40,044 nucleotides of DNA. It comes from Chromera velia. Its lineage: Eukaryota > Sar > Chromeraceae. The translations under genes were made by a program, and so were the position numbers. Positions 10,641 to 23,325 of this stretch are shown one piece after another. Each line of letters begins with the position of its first letter. The stretch's first letter is position 1. The notes beneath the pieces are model-generated. The model was not told the origin of the DNA, searched no databases, and saw only the letters and a list, made by a program, of their open reading frames with translations. Where the stretch lies: contig JAHBMJ010000308.1 in NCBI GenBank assembly GCA_018398765.1, positions 10,773-50,816 on the forward strand, in the 5' to 3' direction.

Positions 10641-11846
10641 CTCGCACACGCCTAGACTGTATTCTGTTGTTCTTGCTGATCAGTGACGTTCACTGTGCTC
10701 GTTCGATAATGTCCCTTCCCCCAATGAAAATGGTTCTGCTTTCTCTTTGACGCAAAAAGATGGTCCCGAATAAACACCAGTACAAACCAGGTAGACAGCG
10801 CTGGCTCGAAGAAGAAGAAGCAGAAGATGCTCTTCCTTCTTCAAACACTGGAGATTGATTGTCTCGTGTGCAGGTAGAAGCGGGCTGACACAGGCCCTAG
10901 AGAAAGGACAAAAGGCAAGGAACGGTTGTGGAGCAGCTGAATCACTTAGGCTTGCTTGAAGGTAAGGAAGCTCAGTCTGAACAACAGTTAAGCAATGGAC
11001 GTGGAGTCCATCAAGCTCGCAGAGTTCACTGAGGACCAGTCTCCGACCAACGCACGCCCTTCAAGAAAGTTGGCTTCAAAGACGCAAGTACTTCTTTCTG
11101 CTGTGGTGGCGATGTACCATGGATCGAAGATAATCGAAGACCTGGATCGACTTGAGCACGTTGGTTGACCAAAAGGCTCGGTTGCATGGACTGCGCGCGG
11201 ACCCGAAAGGCAGAAATGCGCGTCGATGAGGAAATTTGAGAAGTTTCCATGAATTATTATAAGTTTCCTCACGCAATCAAGATCACTAGCTTCGATGCCA
11301 GTGCACGAATTTAATCCCCGTTGCCGTCTCAACTTTCCTCAGCCCGCGTGCGTCAGATGTGCGTCAGTGCCAGATACATGCATGACAATTAAGGGCGTCT
11401 CGTAACCAACGGCGCTGATCTTGAATTCGAAAAAGGAGGTTTTTGCCAAGACATTCCACCAGCAGAAACTTATGGCCCGAGCACCGGCTGCAGAAGAAGT
11501 GGTGAAGTGATAGAGGAAGGCAGTCTTCGCATTTCCGGGAGCCAGGAGAGGAAACGGCGAAACGGGTTAGGCGTTCTGAGTCCCCACCTCCTTTTGAATC
11601 CTTGTTGCCGCGTCAACCCAAAAAGTATTAATACTTGTACATAGGTTGACCATGAAAGATTGCTGGAGTGTACAGAAGGTGTAGTAGTCATCGAATGGGC
11701 TCGACTGACTAGCAGATAGCCAGTGATTGGCTGGAAGGCGAAAGGAAGGAAGGAAGGAAGGCGTTTGACCTTCGTCTCTGTTCTTCGTCCTCAGTCTGCC
11801 CTGCTTGCTGGGTGACTTTTGTGGTGTTTCTGTCTGAGTGGTCAGG
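10641..11846. promoter_or_regulatory. Divergent intergenic region between the DCAF-like gene and the 2,200-aa gene
   Basis: About 1.2 kb separates the two start codons, so both promoters and 5' UTRs must lie here. I see an AT-rich ATTATTATAAGTTT at about 11251-11264 and a (GGAA)n run near 11744-11762, but no defined promoter motif. Open frames on either strand (such as 10988-11332 minus) show no recognisable domain. Upstream non-coding exons for either gene are possible. Confidence 0.5.
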
Positions 11847-14077
11847 ATGGCCGACCCTCCATCCACCGGGACTGTGCTCCATGGACACGAGGCGGTACAG
11901 CCCGTGGCTGGAGAAATGGGGGCGGCACCTGAACCCTTGAGCCCGCTCTCAGCTGCGATGGGCAGAGTTCGTTCCACCTTTCCACCCCGAGCAGGCAGCT
12001 CTTCCGGTTGGAACCAGGTGGGCTTTCTGTTCAACAGCGTGGGACCCTCCCCAGTGGTAAAGGGGCCCTCAGACTGGAGCGAGATTGTTCGTCACGTCAC
12101 GAAAAACGACGGCCTTCCGCAGACGATTATGCGCTGTGGAGGACTGCCCTCTTTCGAATTCCCCCCGCTTCCCTCCCTACCCCCCCACCTCTCCCCACTC
12201 CGGTCCCCCGCCAATGGTGCGCTGATAGCGAGTGCAGCATTCTCGCCCTCGCGCCACCACCAGATCGCAGCAGCCAGTCACCAGCTCCACAGGTCTCGGC
12301 GTGCCGCAGGAGCAGGGGGCGGGGACGCGAGACGCTATCGAGACGAGGGTTCCGATGGGGGGTCGGGGTCGGACAGCAGTGAGCCTCTCGCACATGCTCC
12401 TGAGGGGGGGAGGGGGAGAGATGGAGGCAATTCTGATTCCTCGGATGAATACCTTCCCCTCCATGAAAGAAAGAAAGGGGGGGCAAGTGGAAGGACAGGA
12501 GGAGTAGGAGCACTCCCTCCGTATCCCCACGTAGCCGCAGCAGCTGCAATGAGAGGGGTGCCTGCAGGTAGGGCCCCGCCAAACGCTCCAGGAAGAGATA
12601 GAGGGGTTGCGGCCAAGCCGAAGCAACCAAAGTAGGTGCTCTCATTTGTTTCTCTCTCTCGTCTCTCTGTCTCTGCGTATGTGTCTCTCTGTCTGCCTTC
12701 ACGCCTACGTGGGTTGATTTCCACTGTGTTGGTGCACCGCCGTGTATTTGTGTGTCGGTCTGTGTGTGTGTGCGTGTATAGGAAGGATCATGTGTTATGG
12801 ATCATTTCTTTTTGGATCAACAGATCTGTGAGTAAGAAGACGGTCCGTTTTTCTCCCCTTTTCCATACGCGGTGTGTGCAGTCTCTCCTTTTCTTCTTTC
12901 TTGTGCCGCTTCGGCGCTTCAATTTTTTAAAAAATAAGTTCTCATCGTCTGTTTGCAGCGCCTCGATGAGACAGATGCCCCCACGGGGTCCGGATGGGCA
13001 CTTCGTCCGAGTGGGCTCTGGGGTTGGGGGGGGAGAGCCTTCCCCTTCGACGCAGAATTCTTTCGACGGTCAGAACCTTGGCTTTGGTTTCGGGACTGAG
13101 GCAGAGGGAGGTCAAAGCTCTAAGAGAGCCCGGGGGAGGTCCAGGAAGCTGATGCAGGCAAACGGTCTGTCGGGCAGTACTGATTCGTTTTCCCTTCCTG
13201 CTGGGGGGGTGCCGTCTCCGACCGGTGTTTCCTTTCCACCCATGCCGCCGGGTCTCGAGAGAGATTCTCCTGCTGCGTTAGGGGAGAGGGGCGGCTACGT
13301 AGAGGCGCCCCCTGTGGTAGCGGTGGAACGGCCGAAGAGCCTTGTGTTTCTTCGTCAGATTGATGCGTCTTCTTCATCTTCTTCTTCAAGTTCGAAAGAG
13401 AAAGAGGAAGGTGAAGAGGTTGAGAAGTGGGTGGTTGATTTTGACCGAGATCTCGCAGCCGAAATAGAAAAGTCGCAAAAGGATGAGAGACGGCAACTTT
13501 TTAGAGTCGTCTTGCCGAGTCAAGGAGGTACGGGAGCTTGGAGTTTTCTGTTGGGGGGCCCGAAAAGATTACGAGAGCGGACGTCGGATAATTGGGAAAG
13601 GGAGGAGATGCTAGCAGCGCGACAGAAGGGAGGGGGCACTTTCAGGATGACTATTTCCGCAGTTGGTCAGTCAGTCTTGCAAGTGTTTTTCATCGGATCA
13701 TGCCCGAAGGCTTGTATGCGTACTGAGCGAGTTTGTATGGCTCGAAAGGGAACTGTTATTGGGTGCATGGAAAGAGGTCTCTCTGGAATTCTTCTCTTCT
13801 CTGTGCCTGATGCAAAATTTTCTTTCTTTCTTTCTCTTCCGTTTTCTCGGTCTTTCTTTCTCTGCAGCGCTTTTTTTGTCAAGCATTGTTGTTCCACTAT
13901 AAACATTCCCTCTGAGGCAACGAAGCGTTCGCACAATTAATTTCATGAAAAACGTCGTCGTCCTGCTGCTTGGATTTCCGTCTCTGCATGCGCTTTCGTC
14001 TCCTCTCCTCCGTCCGACTGTGTACAATTGCAATGTGTTAATGACAAGCATTAAGGACCGTCTCCCTCTGTGCATGT

Positions 14078-14121
<44 letters not shown>

Positions 14122-17100
14122 TCTCTCTCTTTCAGCCCCTGCCCAGGTTGCGACGATCGAGCAGAGGCTTCAGGACGCCAACGAGTCTGACTTGGAGTCC
14201 GTTGGCGGCTCTCCTCCGCCCCTGTCCCTTCTCTCTGGTTTCTCTTCGGATGGCGGCTCTGTCGGCCTGGAAGAAGAGGGAGAGGGGGAGGGAGAGGAGA
14301 AAGAAGAGGAACAGCCTGCAGAGACAGCAGAAGGTGGTGTGAGTTCCGCCGCCGTGTGGGGGAAGGGCAAAGGGAAGGGGAAGGTGTCCCTCCTTCCTCC
14401 GAAACCACAAACACAAACAGAGTCTGTCGCCCAGAGGGCCCAAGAAACCCCGGCAGCTTCTTCTTCTTCTTCTTCAGGTTCTAGTTCGTCTCAGTTGGTG
14501 AGTCTGGCGAAAAAGAAGCAGACAGAAGTAGCCACAGTCTCTTCTGTTGAGGTAGTGCCTGAAGAGAAGGCAGTTCTGGCGCCTCGACGCGAAGATTCGG
14601 GGTCACAAGAGGATGAAGAGGAAGAGGAGAAAGAAGGGGGCTCTGAGGCACAGAAAGCTGAAGGAGTGGGAGAAGACACCGCAGCATTAGGTGAGGAAAG
14701 CGTGTCTTTTCCACTTCGTTCCCCATTTTCCGTCTTTGTGTCTCTTTGCTTTTCACTTTGCCCCTCTGACATTGCCATTTCCCTACGTGTCCCCGTTCCC
14801 TCCCGTCGTCTTCATGTGAGTTGTCCATCGACGTATGCTCTTCGTTTGCTTTCATCGGAATGCTTTCCCCTCAGTGTTGTTTTCTCGATCGTCTTTTTCT
14901 CTCTCTCAAGTTGGTGTGGACAGATGCACGGTGCACTCGCCAAGTGAAAAGATACTCGTTTCCCTCCCCCCCCCCTGTGCTCTCTGGTCTCTCTTCTTTC
15001 AGACGAGGGGCATGTACAGGAGAAAGACACGGGGAGAGAGGGGGCGGAGGAGGAGTCGGCAGAGGTTGCGGTTGAAGAGGAAGAGGAAGATCAAGAGAAG
15101 GAGGCTGAGGTTGAAGTTGAGAGGAGGGAGATTGGAGAGAGTCTAGAGAAGCAGGTAGAGGAGGAAGAGGAGGAGGACGAAGAGGATGCGATGCCTCTGT
15201 CAAACAGGGCAAGGCCGGTGGCCGCACCTCAGGCAGTAGAGACGGTAACAACCCCCTTAGACAAAGAAAAACGAGGAGGCAAGTCTGTGGTATCAGGGGA
15301 ACGGGCAAAGGAGTTGGAGAGACAAGGGAAGAAAGACAAAGCTTCTGTTGGAGAAGAGAAGAAGAAAGAGAAAGAAAGAGATGACGCTGAACCTCGCCAT
15401 GCAGGAGAAGAGGAAGAGGTTGAGGGGGAAACGGAAGGGGAGAAAGAGGAGCAAAAAGAAGGAAAAGACCAGAAAAAAGAAGACGAACAGGGAAAGAAGG
15501 AGAAAAAGCCAGGCACCAAACAGCAACCCCCCCCTGTGAAGCAGAGGCGCACTGCAGAAGAAATTGCACTGGAAGAAGCAGTCAAGTTCGCTGTCGATTC
15601 TGGTTCCGTCAGACGGAGTGCCAGATTCAACTCGGCTACTGAGTCCATCTCCCTTCTCCCTCTACCCCCCACCAGGAAAACTGCTGTGAAAGGTGAACAA
15701 AAGGAGAAACCCACATCGCCCAAGAATAACTCATCCAAACCCCCTCCTGCGACAAAATCAAAACAGAAATCCAAAGCAAAGGGAAAGGCCCGACCGTCTG
15801 CCGAGGAAGAGCAAGAAGAGGAGGGAGGGGAACCGGAAGAGGAGGAGAAGGAAAAACTCCAAGCTGAAGACGAAGCTTCGAAAACAGCACCACCTGCATC
15901 GAAGCCCTCTCGGTCAAAGCAGGCCTCTGCAGACCGAAAGCGCAGTGCCGAAAACGCTGCTGCAGCTAAGGGAGCTGAGACAGAGCCAATGGACCTTGTA
16001 GGAGATGAACAGAAAGAGAAAGAGAAGGAGAGTTTGATGGTTCCCGACCACAGTGGTCTTGAGCCGATATCTCCGTCTCCAACCTCTGATGAGGAAGAGG
16101 AGCAGGATGAGGAGGAGGAAGAAGCTGAGGAGAAAGAGAAGGACGTTGGGGAGAAGAAAGAAGATGAGGGAGATGGTACAGTTGCGTCGCGATTGAGGAG
16201 ACGAAAATCGGAGGAGGCACAGAAAGCCGAAGCAGTGGAGACGGCTGCGTCCCCCCCCGCGTTGGAATTTGGTTCTGAAGACGAGAAAGAGAAAACTTCG
16301 GAGAGAGACGAGGAGGAAGAGGACCAAGAAGAAGAGGAAGAGAAGTCGAAAAAGAAAAAGAAGAAGAAAAAGGCGAAAGAAGTTGAGGAGGAGGAAGACG
16401 AGGAAGAAGAAGAAGAGAAAGAGAAATCAAAGAAGAAAAAGAAGAAGCGGAAGGAGAAGGAAAAAAGGAAGAGAAAGCAAAAAAAGAAGAGAGTTCAAGA
16501 GGAAGAGGAAAATGAGGACGAAAAAAAAGCAGAAGGATCAGAAGAAGGATCAGATTTTGAGTTGGGTGAAGGTCAGACTACAGAGAAAGAGAAAAGATCA
16601 AAAGTACGAGAAAAGAAGAGAGCGAAGAAAAGAGACAGGGAAAGGGAAGGGGGGGAAGAAAATGAAGATGCGGAGTCGGAGGAGGAGGGAGGTCCTCCGA
16701 AAAAGAAAAAGAAAGAGACGCTTGTGGACAAAGAGACGGAACGAAAGAAGGAAAAGAGAAGACGAGAAAGAGAGACAGCAGAGGACAATGGAGAGATACC
16801 GCCGAGGAGACGGAGACTTCGGCGCAGTCCCTCTGACAGTTCATCTGACGGCGACGAGGAGGAAGAGGGAGAGGCCCAAGCAGCCCACCGCCACTCAGCC
16901 ACTTCAGCCGAGACTGCCCATAAGAGCCAAAAGGTTGCTGAGAGAGAGAAAGAAGAAGTCCGAATGTCCCGGAGACGGGAGTGGCTCTGGCAGGCGTCTC
17001 ATCAAATGGAGAAACCGGAAATCGTTGAGCTCTTGAATCGGAGGTTCGTTTGTAAGGAAATTTTGTTTATGTTTTCATGATTTCTGTCCTGGGCATGAAG

Positions 17101-17948
17101 TGACAATCGGAGGCTCGTTTGGTTTGTGAGTGTCTGCGTGATGCCTGCGTTCGCGTCCCTTTTCTTCTCTTTCTTTTTGTAGCTCTTTAGTGTCTTTTCT
17201 TCTTGTGATTTCTATTTCTGTCGTTTCTTGGCCGTTTTCCTGTCATTCTTGTTGTCTTGTTTCTCTCTTGGTATCTGGGGACGAGACGTGCAGGCAGGCA
17301 GGCAGGCAGGCAGGCATGAGAAGAAAGTGCAAAGACTCTCCACTTGTGGTCCTCTCCACTTGTGGTCCTCCTCCCTTCTGTTCTTTTTCCTCCTCCCTTT
17401 GTATGTCTCTCTCTGTCTTGCCGTCTCTTCCTCCGTTCCCTTCGTCTCTCTCTGTGCGTGTGCGCGCAGCATCGTGGAGCTCTATCAGAGATTCCAGCAG
17501 TGGCCCCAGGTGCTCTCTCGGTTTCGTGAGGTAGGCCTCAGAGAGAGAGGGAGAGGGAAGACGGGGGTCTTCTGTGGCTTTTTTTGCTTTTCTTTTCTTT
17601 TGTTCCGTGCAGATGGGTTGGAAGTGAAGCCGTCCATTCCTGTCTTGTCGTTCTTCTGCTATCTCTGTATCGAAACAAATGCTCTGTGGTCTCTCCTTGC
17701 CGTCATACCCCAATCCAATGCCTTGAAGCGTGGATGATCTGCGTCTGTTGTCTTTTCTCTTCTCCTGAAGCGTGGATGATCTGCGTCTGTTGTCTTTTCT
17801 CTTCTCCTGACCGCCAACAAGCAAAACAATTATGGATCTGCCCCTCTCTCTTTGTCGCCCTTCCGTCTTTGGATGTGCTCACACAAGCTAAATGGACGGG
17901 TCTGATAGAGGCTGCGTGACTGTACGTGTATCTCTCTCTCCCTCTCTT

Positions 17949-17983
<35 letters not shown>

Positions 17984-20900
17984 ATGTATGTGTGTGCCTC
18001 TGTGTGTTCAAGCAGGACCCCACGAGTGCCGACTGCGACGCCCTCCTTGAAAATTTGTTCGTTTCCATCGCCCTCCTGGACGCTACAGACTCCGATGACG
18101 TCCGTCTCTCCCTCTCTCTGATGTGTGTGTGTGTGTGTGCGCGCGCGCGCCGCGCGCACTTCCTGCACTCCTTCCTGCTGTTCCTCATCCGCATTCGGGA
18201 GCTCCTTCCTCTCTGTTCTCTTCTTTTTGATCTTCCTGTGAAAAGCTCAGCAAGGAGTTTTGCAATCCGTTGTTTTTCTTCCGGATCCTGCCAGGGAGGG
18301 CAGCTCTGGAGTGGCACAGATGTCAACGTTTTGTTTCAAAAAATGTGTTCGGACTCCTGAAATGATCTTTAACGGGATGCTATCGAGGAGGCAAACTCTT
18401 TAGACCTGCCTTGTGTGTTTCTTCTTTTGTTATTTTGTTGTAAATTCGCGTTGGTTGTGCAGAGGCCCGAGATGAAGGAGTACGTGAGGAGCACTTCTTT
18501 CTTCCTGCCCCACAGGTGCTATGAGGCACACCAGGCCTGTCTGCAGCGGCACCGCCGTTTTGCAGCGTTCGGGTGGTCAGTATTATCTGTTCCGATTGCA
18601 TGGCTGTCTGGCCACTCTCCATCTTCATAGGCAGGAAGCAGGGAAAGAAAGAGACGAGAAAGCGTTTTTCACTGCATCTTCTTTCGTAGTGATGATAAAT
18701 GGTCCACGTCACTTTTCCCCCTGCCGGTGTAGTGCCTGCGTGACCGGACAAGCAGAAGAAATCATCTCGGTATCTCATCTTCTTTTGTTGATGATGAGTG
18801 ACTTTAACTATCCAATGAAAGACGGCCAAGCAGTACATATTAACACTGGGAGGCTGACGGACTGAGCGCGATTCCTCCAGAAAGGTCGTCTCGCAAAGCG
18901 TTTCTCTGCGCGCGCTTGCCATTCTTTGCCTCCTTCGCCTGCAACCTGCCTGTCCCCTCTTTTTCCAGTCTGCATGAGAATCAATTCTGGCACAAACAAA
19001 CGTCTGCTTCCCCCCTGTCTCCTTCCCTTCATCCTTGCTGCAGTCTGCTTGTAGGCATGGTGTTTCTCTCCAAGTTGCAGAAGAGCAAAGCATTCCAGGC
19101 GGTGGGTGGGTCACTTGACGTTTCAGCAGAAATTTCTAATAGAGCAAAGGGGGGCACGCCCAGCGTGTCTCAGTGAAAGACTCGCCTTGTCTGTCTGCAT
19201 CGGTGGCGAAGAAGTGCTGCCCTGACTCTCGGAGAGACGGAGAAATTGAATGAAACAAATGTGTTCTCACAACTTTTGTCTTTTCTTCTGTTCTGCATTC
19301 TCCTTCAATCACGTGATCCCGGTCTCTGTTTCGCACTTCTGCCTCCCTCCCTTCCTGCCTGCCTGCCTGCGGTGTTCTTGTTCTCTCTGCATGTCCCCTT
19401 GTTCGTTCAGGACTTGAGACAACGGCACGCGCTGTCCGTCAAAATGGAGAGCGACTACCAACGCCTGGTGCGGGTCAGTGGGGGGAAAGCCGGGGGAGAA
19501 TGAAATGGAATCCAGAAGCAGAGCAGAGTTGGTTTGTTTGTACCAGGAAGAAGGCACGAGGGCACGTGAGTGGGTGTGCAGGACGGGTCAGAAGATGGAG
19601 GTGTGGTCGGGTAGATCGAGGAAATGAAGTGTGACGCGTTCTGACGTTTGTGTAGGGCGGCGGGTTGAAAAAAGAAATGCAATATTGGACAGGAGATGGA
19701 ATAAATGTTGGGGGAAAATTTTCATGTTCATTTTGTTTGTGCGTCTTTCCTTCCTTTCGTGTGTATGCAGAGCAATCAGCAAGCACACGTCTACAAGTCA
19801 GTTGTTGGTGATTAGAACCAGCTTCGGCCTGATTTTTTTCCTTGAGATCGTTTTGCTTTCCATCTTGTCGTTGACTTCGTTTCGTCCCCGTGGTTTTGTT
19901 TTTTTCTCTTCACTTGTTTTCTTTGTATTTTAGTCCTCATCTCTTTTCACGTCTCGTTTGTCCTCTCGGCGTGTGTGTATCAGAAATTTTCCCCTCTCTG
20001 TCCTTATCCTTGGTTTTTCCCTTGTCTGTCTCTTTGTTTGTTTTCTTGCAGTGGGCAGGACATGACCGAGATCAAGCGCGTGCTCTCGTCTCTCAAGATG
20101 GCGGCCTATCAGCACCTGATGGTGTGCCGATTCTTCCACGTGAGTCCGGGGAGTCCCTAGCTTCGGAAGAAGAGTAGCACACACAGATCGACGAAAAGTT
20201 TAAATGTTGTTTCCCTTCCCTTCATGCGCATGTGCATGTTCGGTTCTTCTATTCCCTTCCTTTTTCTGCTCATCTTTTCGTCCATGTCCCTTCATTGTTC
20301 GCTGACCTGTCTCGTCTCCCCACATCTTTCTTTCTTTCTTTCTTTCTTTCTTTGAATGACTTGTTGCAGGAGAGACAGCGTCTTGTTGCAGACCTTATGT
20401 TGACCCCCCTGCCCTCCATGCTCTGGAAGGACAGAAAAGGGGACCGAGCTAACTCAGGAGGGACAGAGGGCAAAGACGGGGAGGTCTCCGCTGAGAAGGG
20501 GGAGGAAACGAAGGCGGAGGCTCCTGCTGCTACAGCTGCGGCGGCAGTTGCGGCGCCACCGGCCCCTCCCGGGAAGGAGGAGCGCCGCCGCCTGTTCCAG
20601 CACCGTCTCCGTCCAAGTCAACGGGATGCAAAGATCTTCTTTCCCTCCAAGGCCCACGTCCCAACGACTCCGCTGCCTTCTGAGGTCCTCGCAGAGGCAT
20701 TGCGAAATGGGGGGCTGCAGTCTCTCCTGACGCTAGAGGCGCAGGTCGGTCCAAGTCGTTGCCTGCCTGGCTCTTGCAAGTCTCCTCGCATTCGTTTCTT
20801 CTTTTCTCCAGAGTCATTCAGAGCCTCTGCTTACGTCTGTCTTCTTCTCTTCCTCTATCTGCCTGTCTCTAGGCATGCGTGTTCGGGGTGTGGAGAAAAT

Positions 20901-21970
20901 TCGAAAGCGGCAGTCGGAGATTTCAATATGCGCACGGCCCCCTCAGCATTTGCACGCCTCTCTTTTCTCTTGTTCTCAACGATGGCTCTTCTCTCTCTGC
21001 ACGTTCATTCAATGCGTAGTATTGATCTTCCTTCCTTATCTTGCCGTCCCGCTTCGGGGTGAGCTCACTGGGGTGTTTGTTGTCTTACCCGTATCCACTT
21101 CGGATGCGTGTGCCTGCAGCTGATGAGTCACCCAACGAGGAACTACATCGCAGTGATCAGAGACCTCCTGGCTGTGGATAAGTTCCTTCACAGGCTGAAC
21201 AGACACAAAGGAGGAGAGTCTGGGCGCGAGAGACAGAAGGAAAGGGAGAGGGAAAAGGCATCACGAGGGACTGAGAAGGAGAAGAGCTCCAGGAAATCGA
21301 AAAAGCACTCCAGCAAGGAACGCAGTGGTGGCACTCTTGAAACTGCAGAGAGAGAGAGAGGCTTCAGCGAGACAGCAGGCGTTCTTCCCTCCCCTCCTTC
21401 CGCCTTCCTGCCGCCTCTAGCGTCAATCTCGGCCCCGGAGGCTGGTCTTCCCATCTTGGCGGTCACCAAGGCCAAGCCGGGGGCAGGGGAATTGGGTGGG
21501 TATTCCTCTGAATCGGCCACAGTGGTGGAGACCACAGTGCCCCCGCCTGCCGCGTCTGCCTCTTCCTCCTCCTCGTCCTCAGTCCAACCACAACAACTCC
21601 CAACCAACGCACAGCCTCCAGCAACAGCACAACCCAGAGCGGGCCACCTGTCTGTACCCCCAACGAGTGTCGGACTGACGCACGCTTCCCTCGCAGGTCA
21701 GCCGAAACCCTACCCATGTGGAGAAATGGGTGAGTCTGAAAAATCACCTGCAGCGGGGAAAAGCAATTCAGACAGAACAGGTTTATTTGATTTGAAAGAT
21801 TTTGCGTAATGGCAAATCCCTTTGTCACTGTATCAAAAAGTTCGAACCGCGAGAGTGCCCTCATTTCCTCTCCTGAAGCAGTACGTTTGTTTGATCACTC
21901 TCTCGCTTGCGGACCGGACTGCGCGCTGCCCTCTGTTGAGTTTCATGAAAATCGCGGGTCCTTCCTCAAC

Positions 21971-22007
<37 letters not shown>

Positions 22008-23072
22008 CTTCTATCCGTAGAACTTTTGCCAGAAAGGATAAAGAGAGAAAAAAAAAGTCATACAGTCTGTCCGCAAGCTGAGGAAGAAGAGATGCAAAGA
22101 CAATATCTTCTGCACATCCGAATTTCTTTTGCAGCCGGTGCCCCCCTTGCCAGCGGTGTGAAGGTGAAGCTGACAAGGAAGAGACCCCCGCAGGGCCCCA
22201 GTCCTGGCGCAGTGTCGGGGTCCGCACGTCCGCACCCGTCTCCATCGGGAAGCAGCAGCAGTTGGGGGAACTTCAGAGGCCCTCGGGGGGACCGGGAGAG
22301 GGAACGAGAGAGGGATCCGAGACTTGGTGGTGGTGGTGGTGGGGTGTTCAGAGACAGGGACCGCCATTTGTTAAGTCCAGGGGGTGTGCGGTCGGGTGGT
22401 GGTCGTGAGCGGCCGGACCGAGACCGAGAGAGGGATGGGCGGCCCACCTCTGCCTCTCGTGCTGCGTCTGTAGCCTCAGGTGGGGGTGCCGTCAGAGAGG
22501 GGGCAGCAGAGGGGGGGATGGGGGTGTTGGCGTCTCCTGCGAGGCCCCGGGGGGGACCGGGGTCCTCCGACCCGCCGCCCCAAGGGCAGGCACCTCAAGC
22601 GGCTGCAGGACCAACTCAGTACATGTGGCGAGAGCGTGAGATCTCTGCACGTTCTCCTACTCCGGGTCGTCCGAGAGAGAGGGAGAGAGAATGGGATCCG
22701 AGAGGGAGGGATCGAGAGCGAGAGAGAGACGGCAGGAGAGAGCCACAGAGAGATCGGAATGGGAGGCCTTTCCCCTTTCCTCCTGATCCTTCTGCCGCAG
22801 GTGGGAGGGAGAGGGAACGAGGGAGGGACGACAGAGACCGAAGAGACCGGGAAAGGGAAAGGGACCCCGGCAACAGGGCCCCGGCACGAACAGACAGGGA
22901 GAGGTCCCTCACAGTGCCAGGTACCGGGGGCTCCTCACGAGCTCCATCAGCCCAGGGGGGGCAGACACAAGCTGGTGCGTCTGTTTCCCGCACTGGCTCC
23001 GACTCCCGATCGGTATCAGTCGCTCCTTCCAACGTCAGGAAGCCGCCGCCCCCTCCCCCTCCAAGTCGGTAG
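11847..23072 (+). CDS. Large nuclear-type protein of unknown family, about 15 exons, ~2,200 aa
   Basis: Model: 11847-12631, 12959-13665, 14136-14690, 15003-17043, 17470-17530, 18016-18099, 18246-18344, 18463-18575, 19044-19101, 19411-19473, 19771-19796, 20052-20139, 20370-20744, 21120-21729, 22135-23072. Phases match throughout. Least certain are the 18246 acceptor, the donors at 18344, 18575 and 21729, and the ATG (context GTCAGGATGG). Residues 1-680 are Pro/Ser/Gly-rich. Exon 4 (684-1362) is an extreme Glu/Lys tract. Residues ~1355-1720 look folded and helical (IVELLNRSIVELYQRFQQW, DCDALLENLFVSIALLDATD, LSKEFCNPLFFFRILPGRAA, IKRVLSSLKMAAYQHLMV, NYIAVIRDLLAVDKFLHRLN). The tail (1890-2200) is RE/RD-rich and ends in a Pro run. 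Basic/acidic tracts suggest a chromatin or RNA-processing role (inference only). I do not recognise the family. Confidence 0.75.
14079..14133 (+). repeat. (CT)n tract serving as polypyrimidine tract
   Basis: An almost pure CT repeat ends in TTTCAG at 14130-14135, directly before the exon at 14136. A microsatellite forms the entire pyrimidine tract of this 3' splice site. Confidence 0.95.
15003..17043 (+). other. Giant Glu/Lys-rich exon of the 2,200-aa gene
   Basis: This 2,041-nt exon has an acceptor after TCTTTCAG at 15002 and a donor GTTCGT at 17044, both phase-consistent. It encodes KEKE-type charged repeats with several NLS-like KKKKKK runs. The final ~15 residues (EKPEIVELLNR) already belong to the helical core. 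The strong purine bias on this strand gives long, meaningless antisense Pro/Leu/Ser frames. Confidence 0.85.
17036..17130 (+). repeat. Diverged duplicate of the exon-4 donor edge
   Basis: The exon end and donor at 17036-17056 (AATCGGAGGTTCGTTTGTAAG) reappear diverged at 17104-17130 as CAATCGGAGGCTCG followed by TTTGGTTTGTGAGTG. The second copy carries a stronger donor (GTGAGTG), but using it would read through stop codons (TGA at 17078). Confidence 0.6.
17291..17316 (+). repeat. (CAGG)n microsatellite in an intron
   Basis: Six CAGG units lie in the intron between 17044 and 17469. Each unit offers a CAG acceptor-like triplet, but the phase-consistent acceptor is at 17469. A short CTCCACTTGTGGTCCT duplication follows at about 17338-17370. 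Confidence 0.9.
17724..17807 (+). repeat. Perfect 42-bp tandem duplication in an intron
   Basis: The unit starting TGAAGCGTGGATGATCTGCG occurs twice back to back (17724-17765, 17766-17807) with no differences. It lies in the 17531-18015 intron and ends in a pyrimidine-rich stretch. The lack of divergence implies a recent event. Confidence 0.95.
20323..20354 (+). repeat. (TTTC)n tract upstream of the exon at 20370
   Basis: Seven to eight TTTC units form the pyrimidine tract that ends in TTGTTGCAG before the exon start at 20370. Confidence 0.9.
21973..22007 (+). repeat. (GT)n microsatellite in the last intron of the 2,200-aa gene
   Basis: About 17 GT units lie between 21973 and 22007, inside the 21730-22134 intron. 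The functional acceptor (TTTTGCAG) is at 22134. Confidence 0.95.
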
Positions 23073-23286
23073 CTGGCAGGAGAACCATGAGGCCCATCTC
23101 CAGCGTTTGAGTAGTTTTTAGGACGTGCAATCCAAGATGATACATGCAATCAATGTTGTGACATGTAAATATTAAAATTTGAAACACATTTTTATACTTG
23201 TATCTATAGATGCTAGTATAGGTATGTAATACTAGATGTAATAAAAAAGTAAAATAAAAAAAACATCGTTAATTTTGCTGTTAGTT

Positions 23287-23325
<39 letters not shown>

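Noticed and set aside
10988-11332. 114-aa minus-strand frame upstream of the DCAF-like start as an extra N-terminal exon
   Set aside because: There is no recognisable domain, no phase-consistent donor into 10640, and an ATG in good position already exists at 10640.
14871-15774. Long minus-strand Ser/Phe/Leu/Pro-rich frames opposite the giant Glu/Lys exon
   Set aside because: They are the complement of purine-rich GAG/AAG codons. The plus strand has phase-consistent exon boundaries and the minus strand has none.
17613-17623. 11-nt micro-exon candidate ATGGGTTGGAA in the 2,200-aa gene
   Set aside because: Including it shifts the phase and breaks the frame of the exon at 18016. Joining 17530 directly to 18016 keeps the frame.
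22616-23149. Minus-strand Ser/Leu/Arg frame over the last exon of the 2,200-aa gene
   Set aside because: It is the antisense shadow of the RE/RD-repeat tail, with no splice support or recognisable domain.
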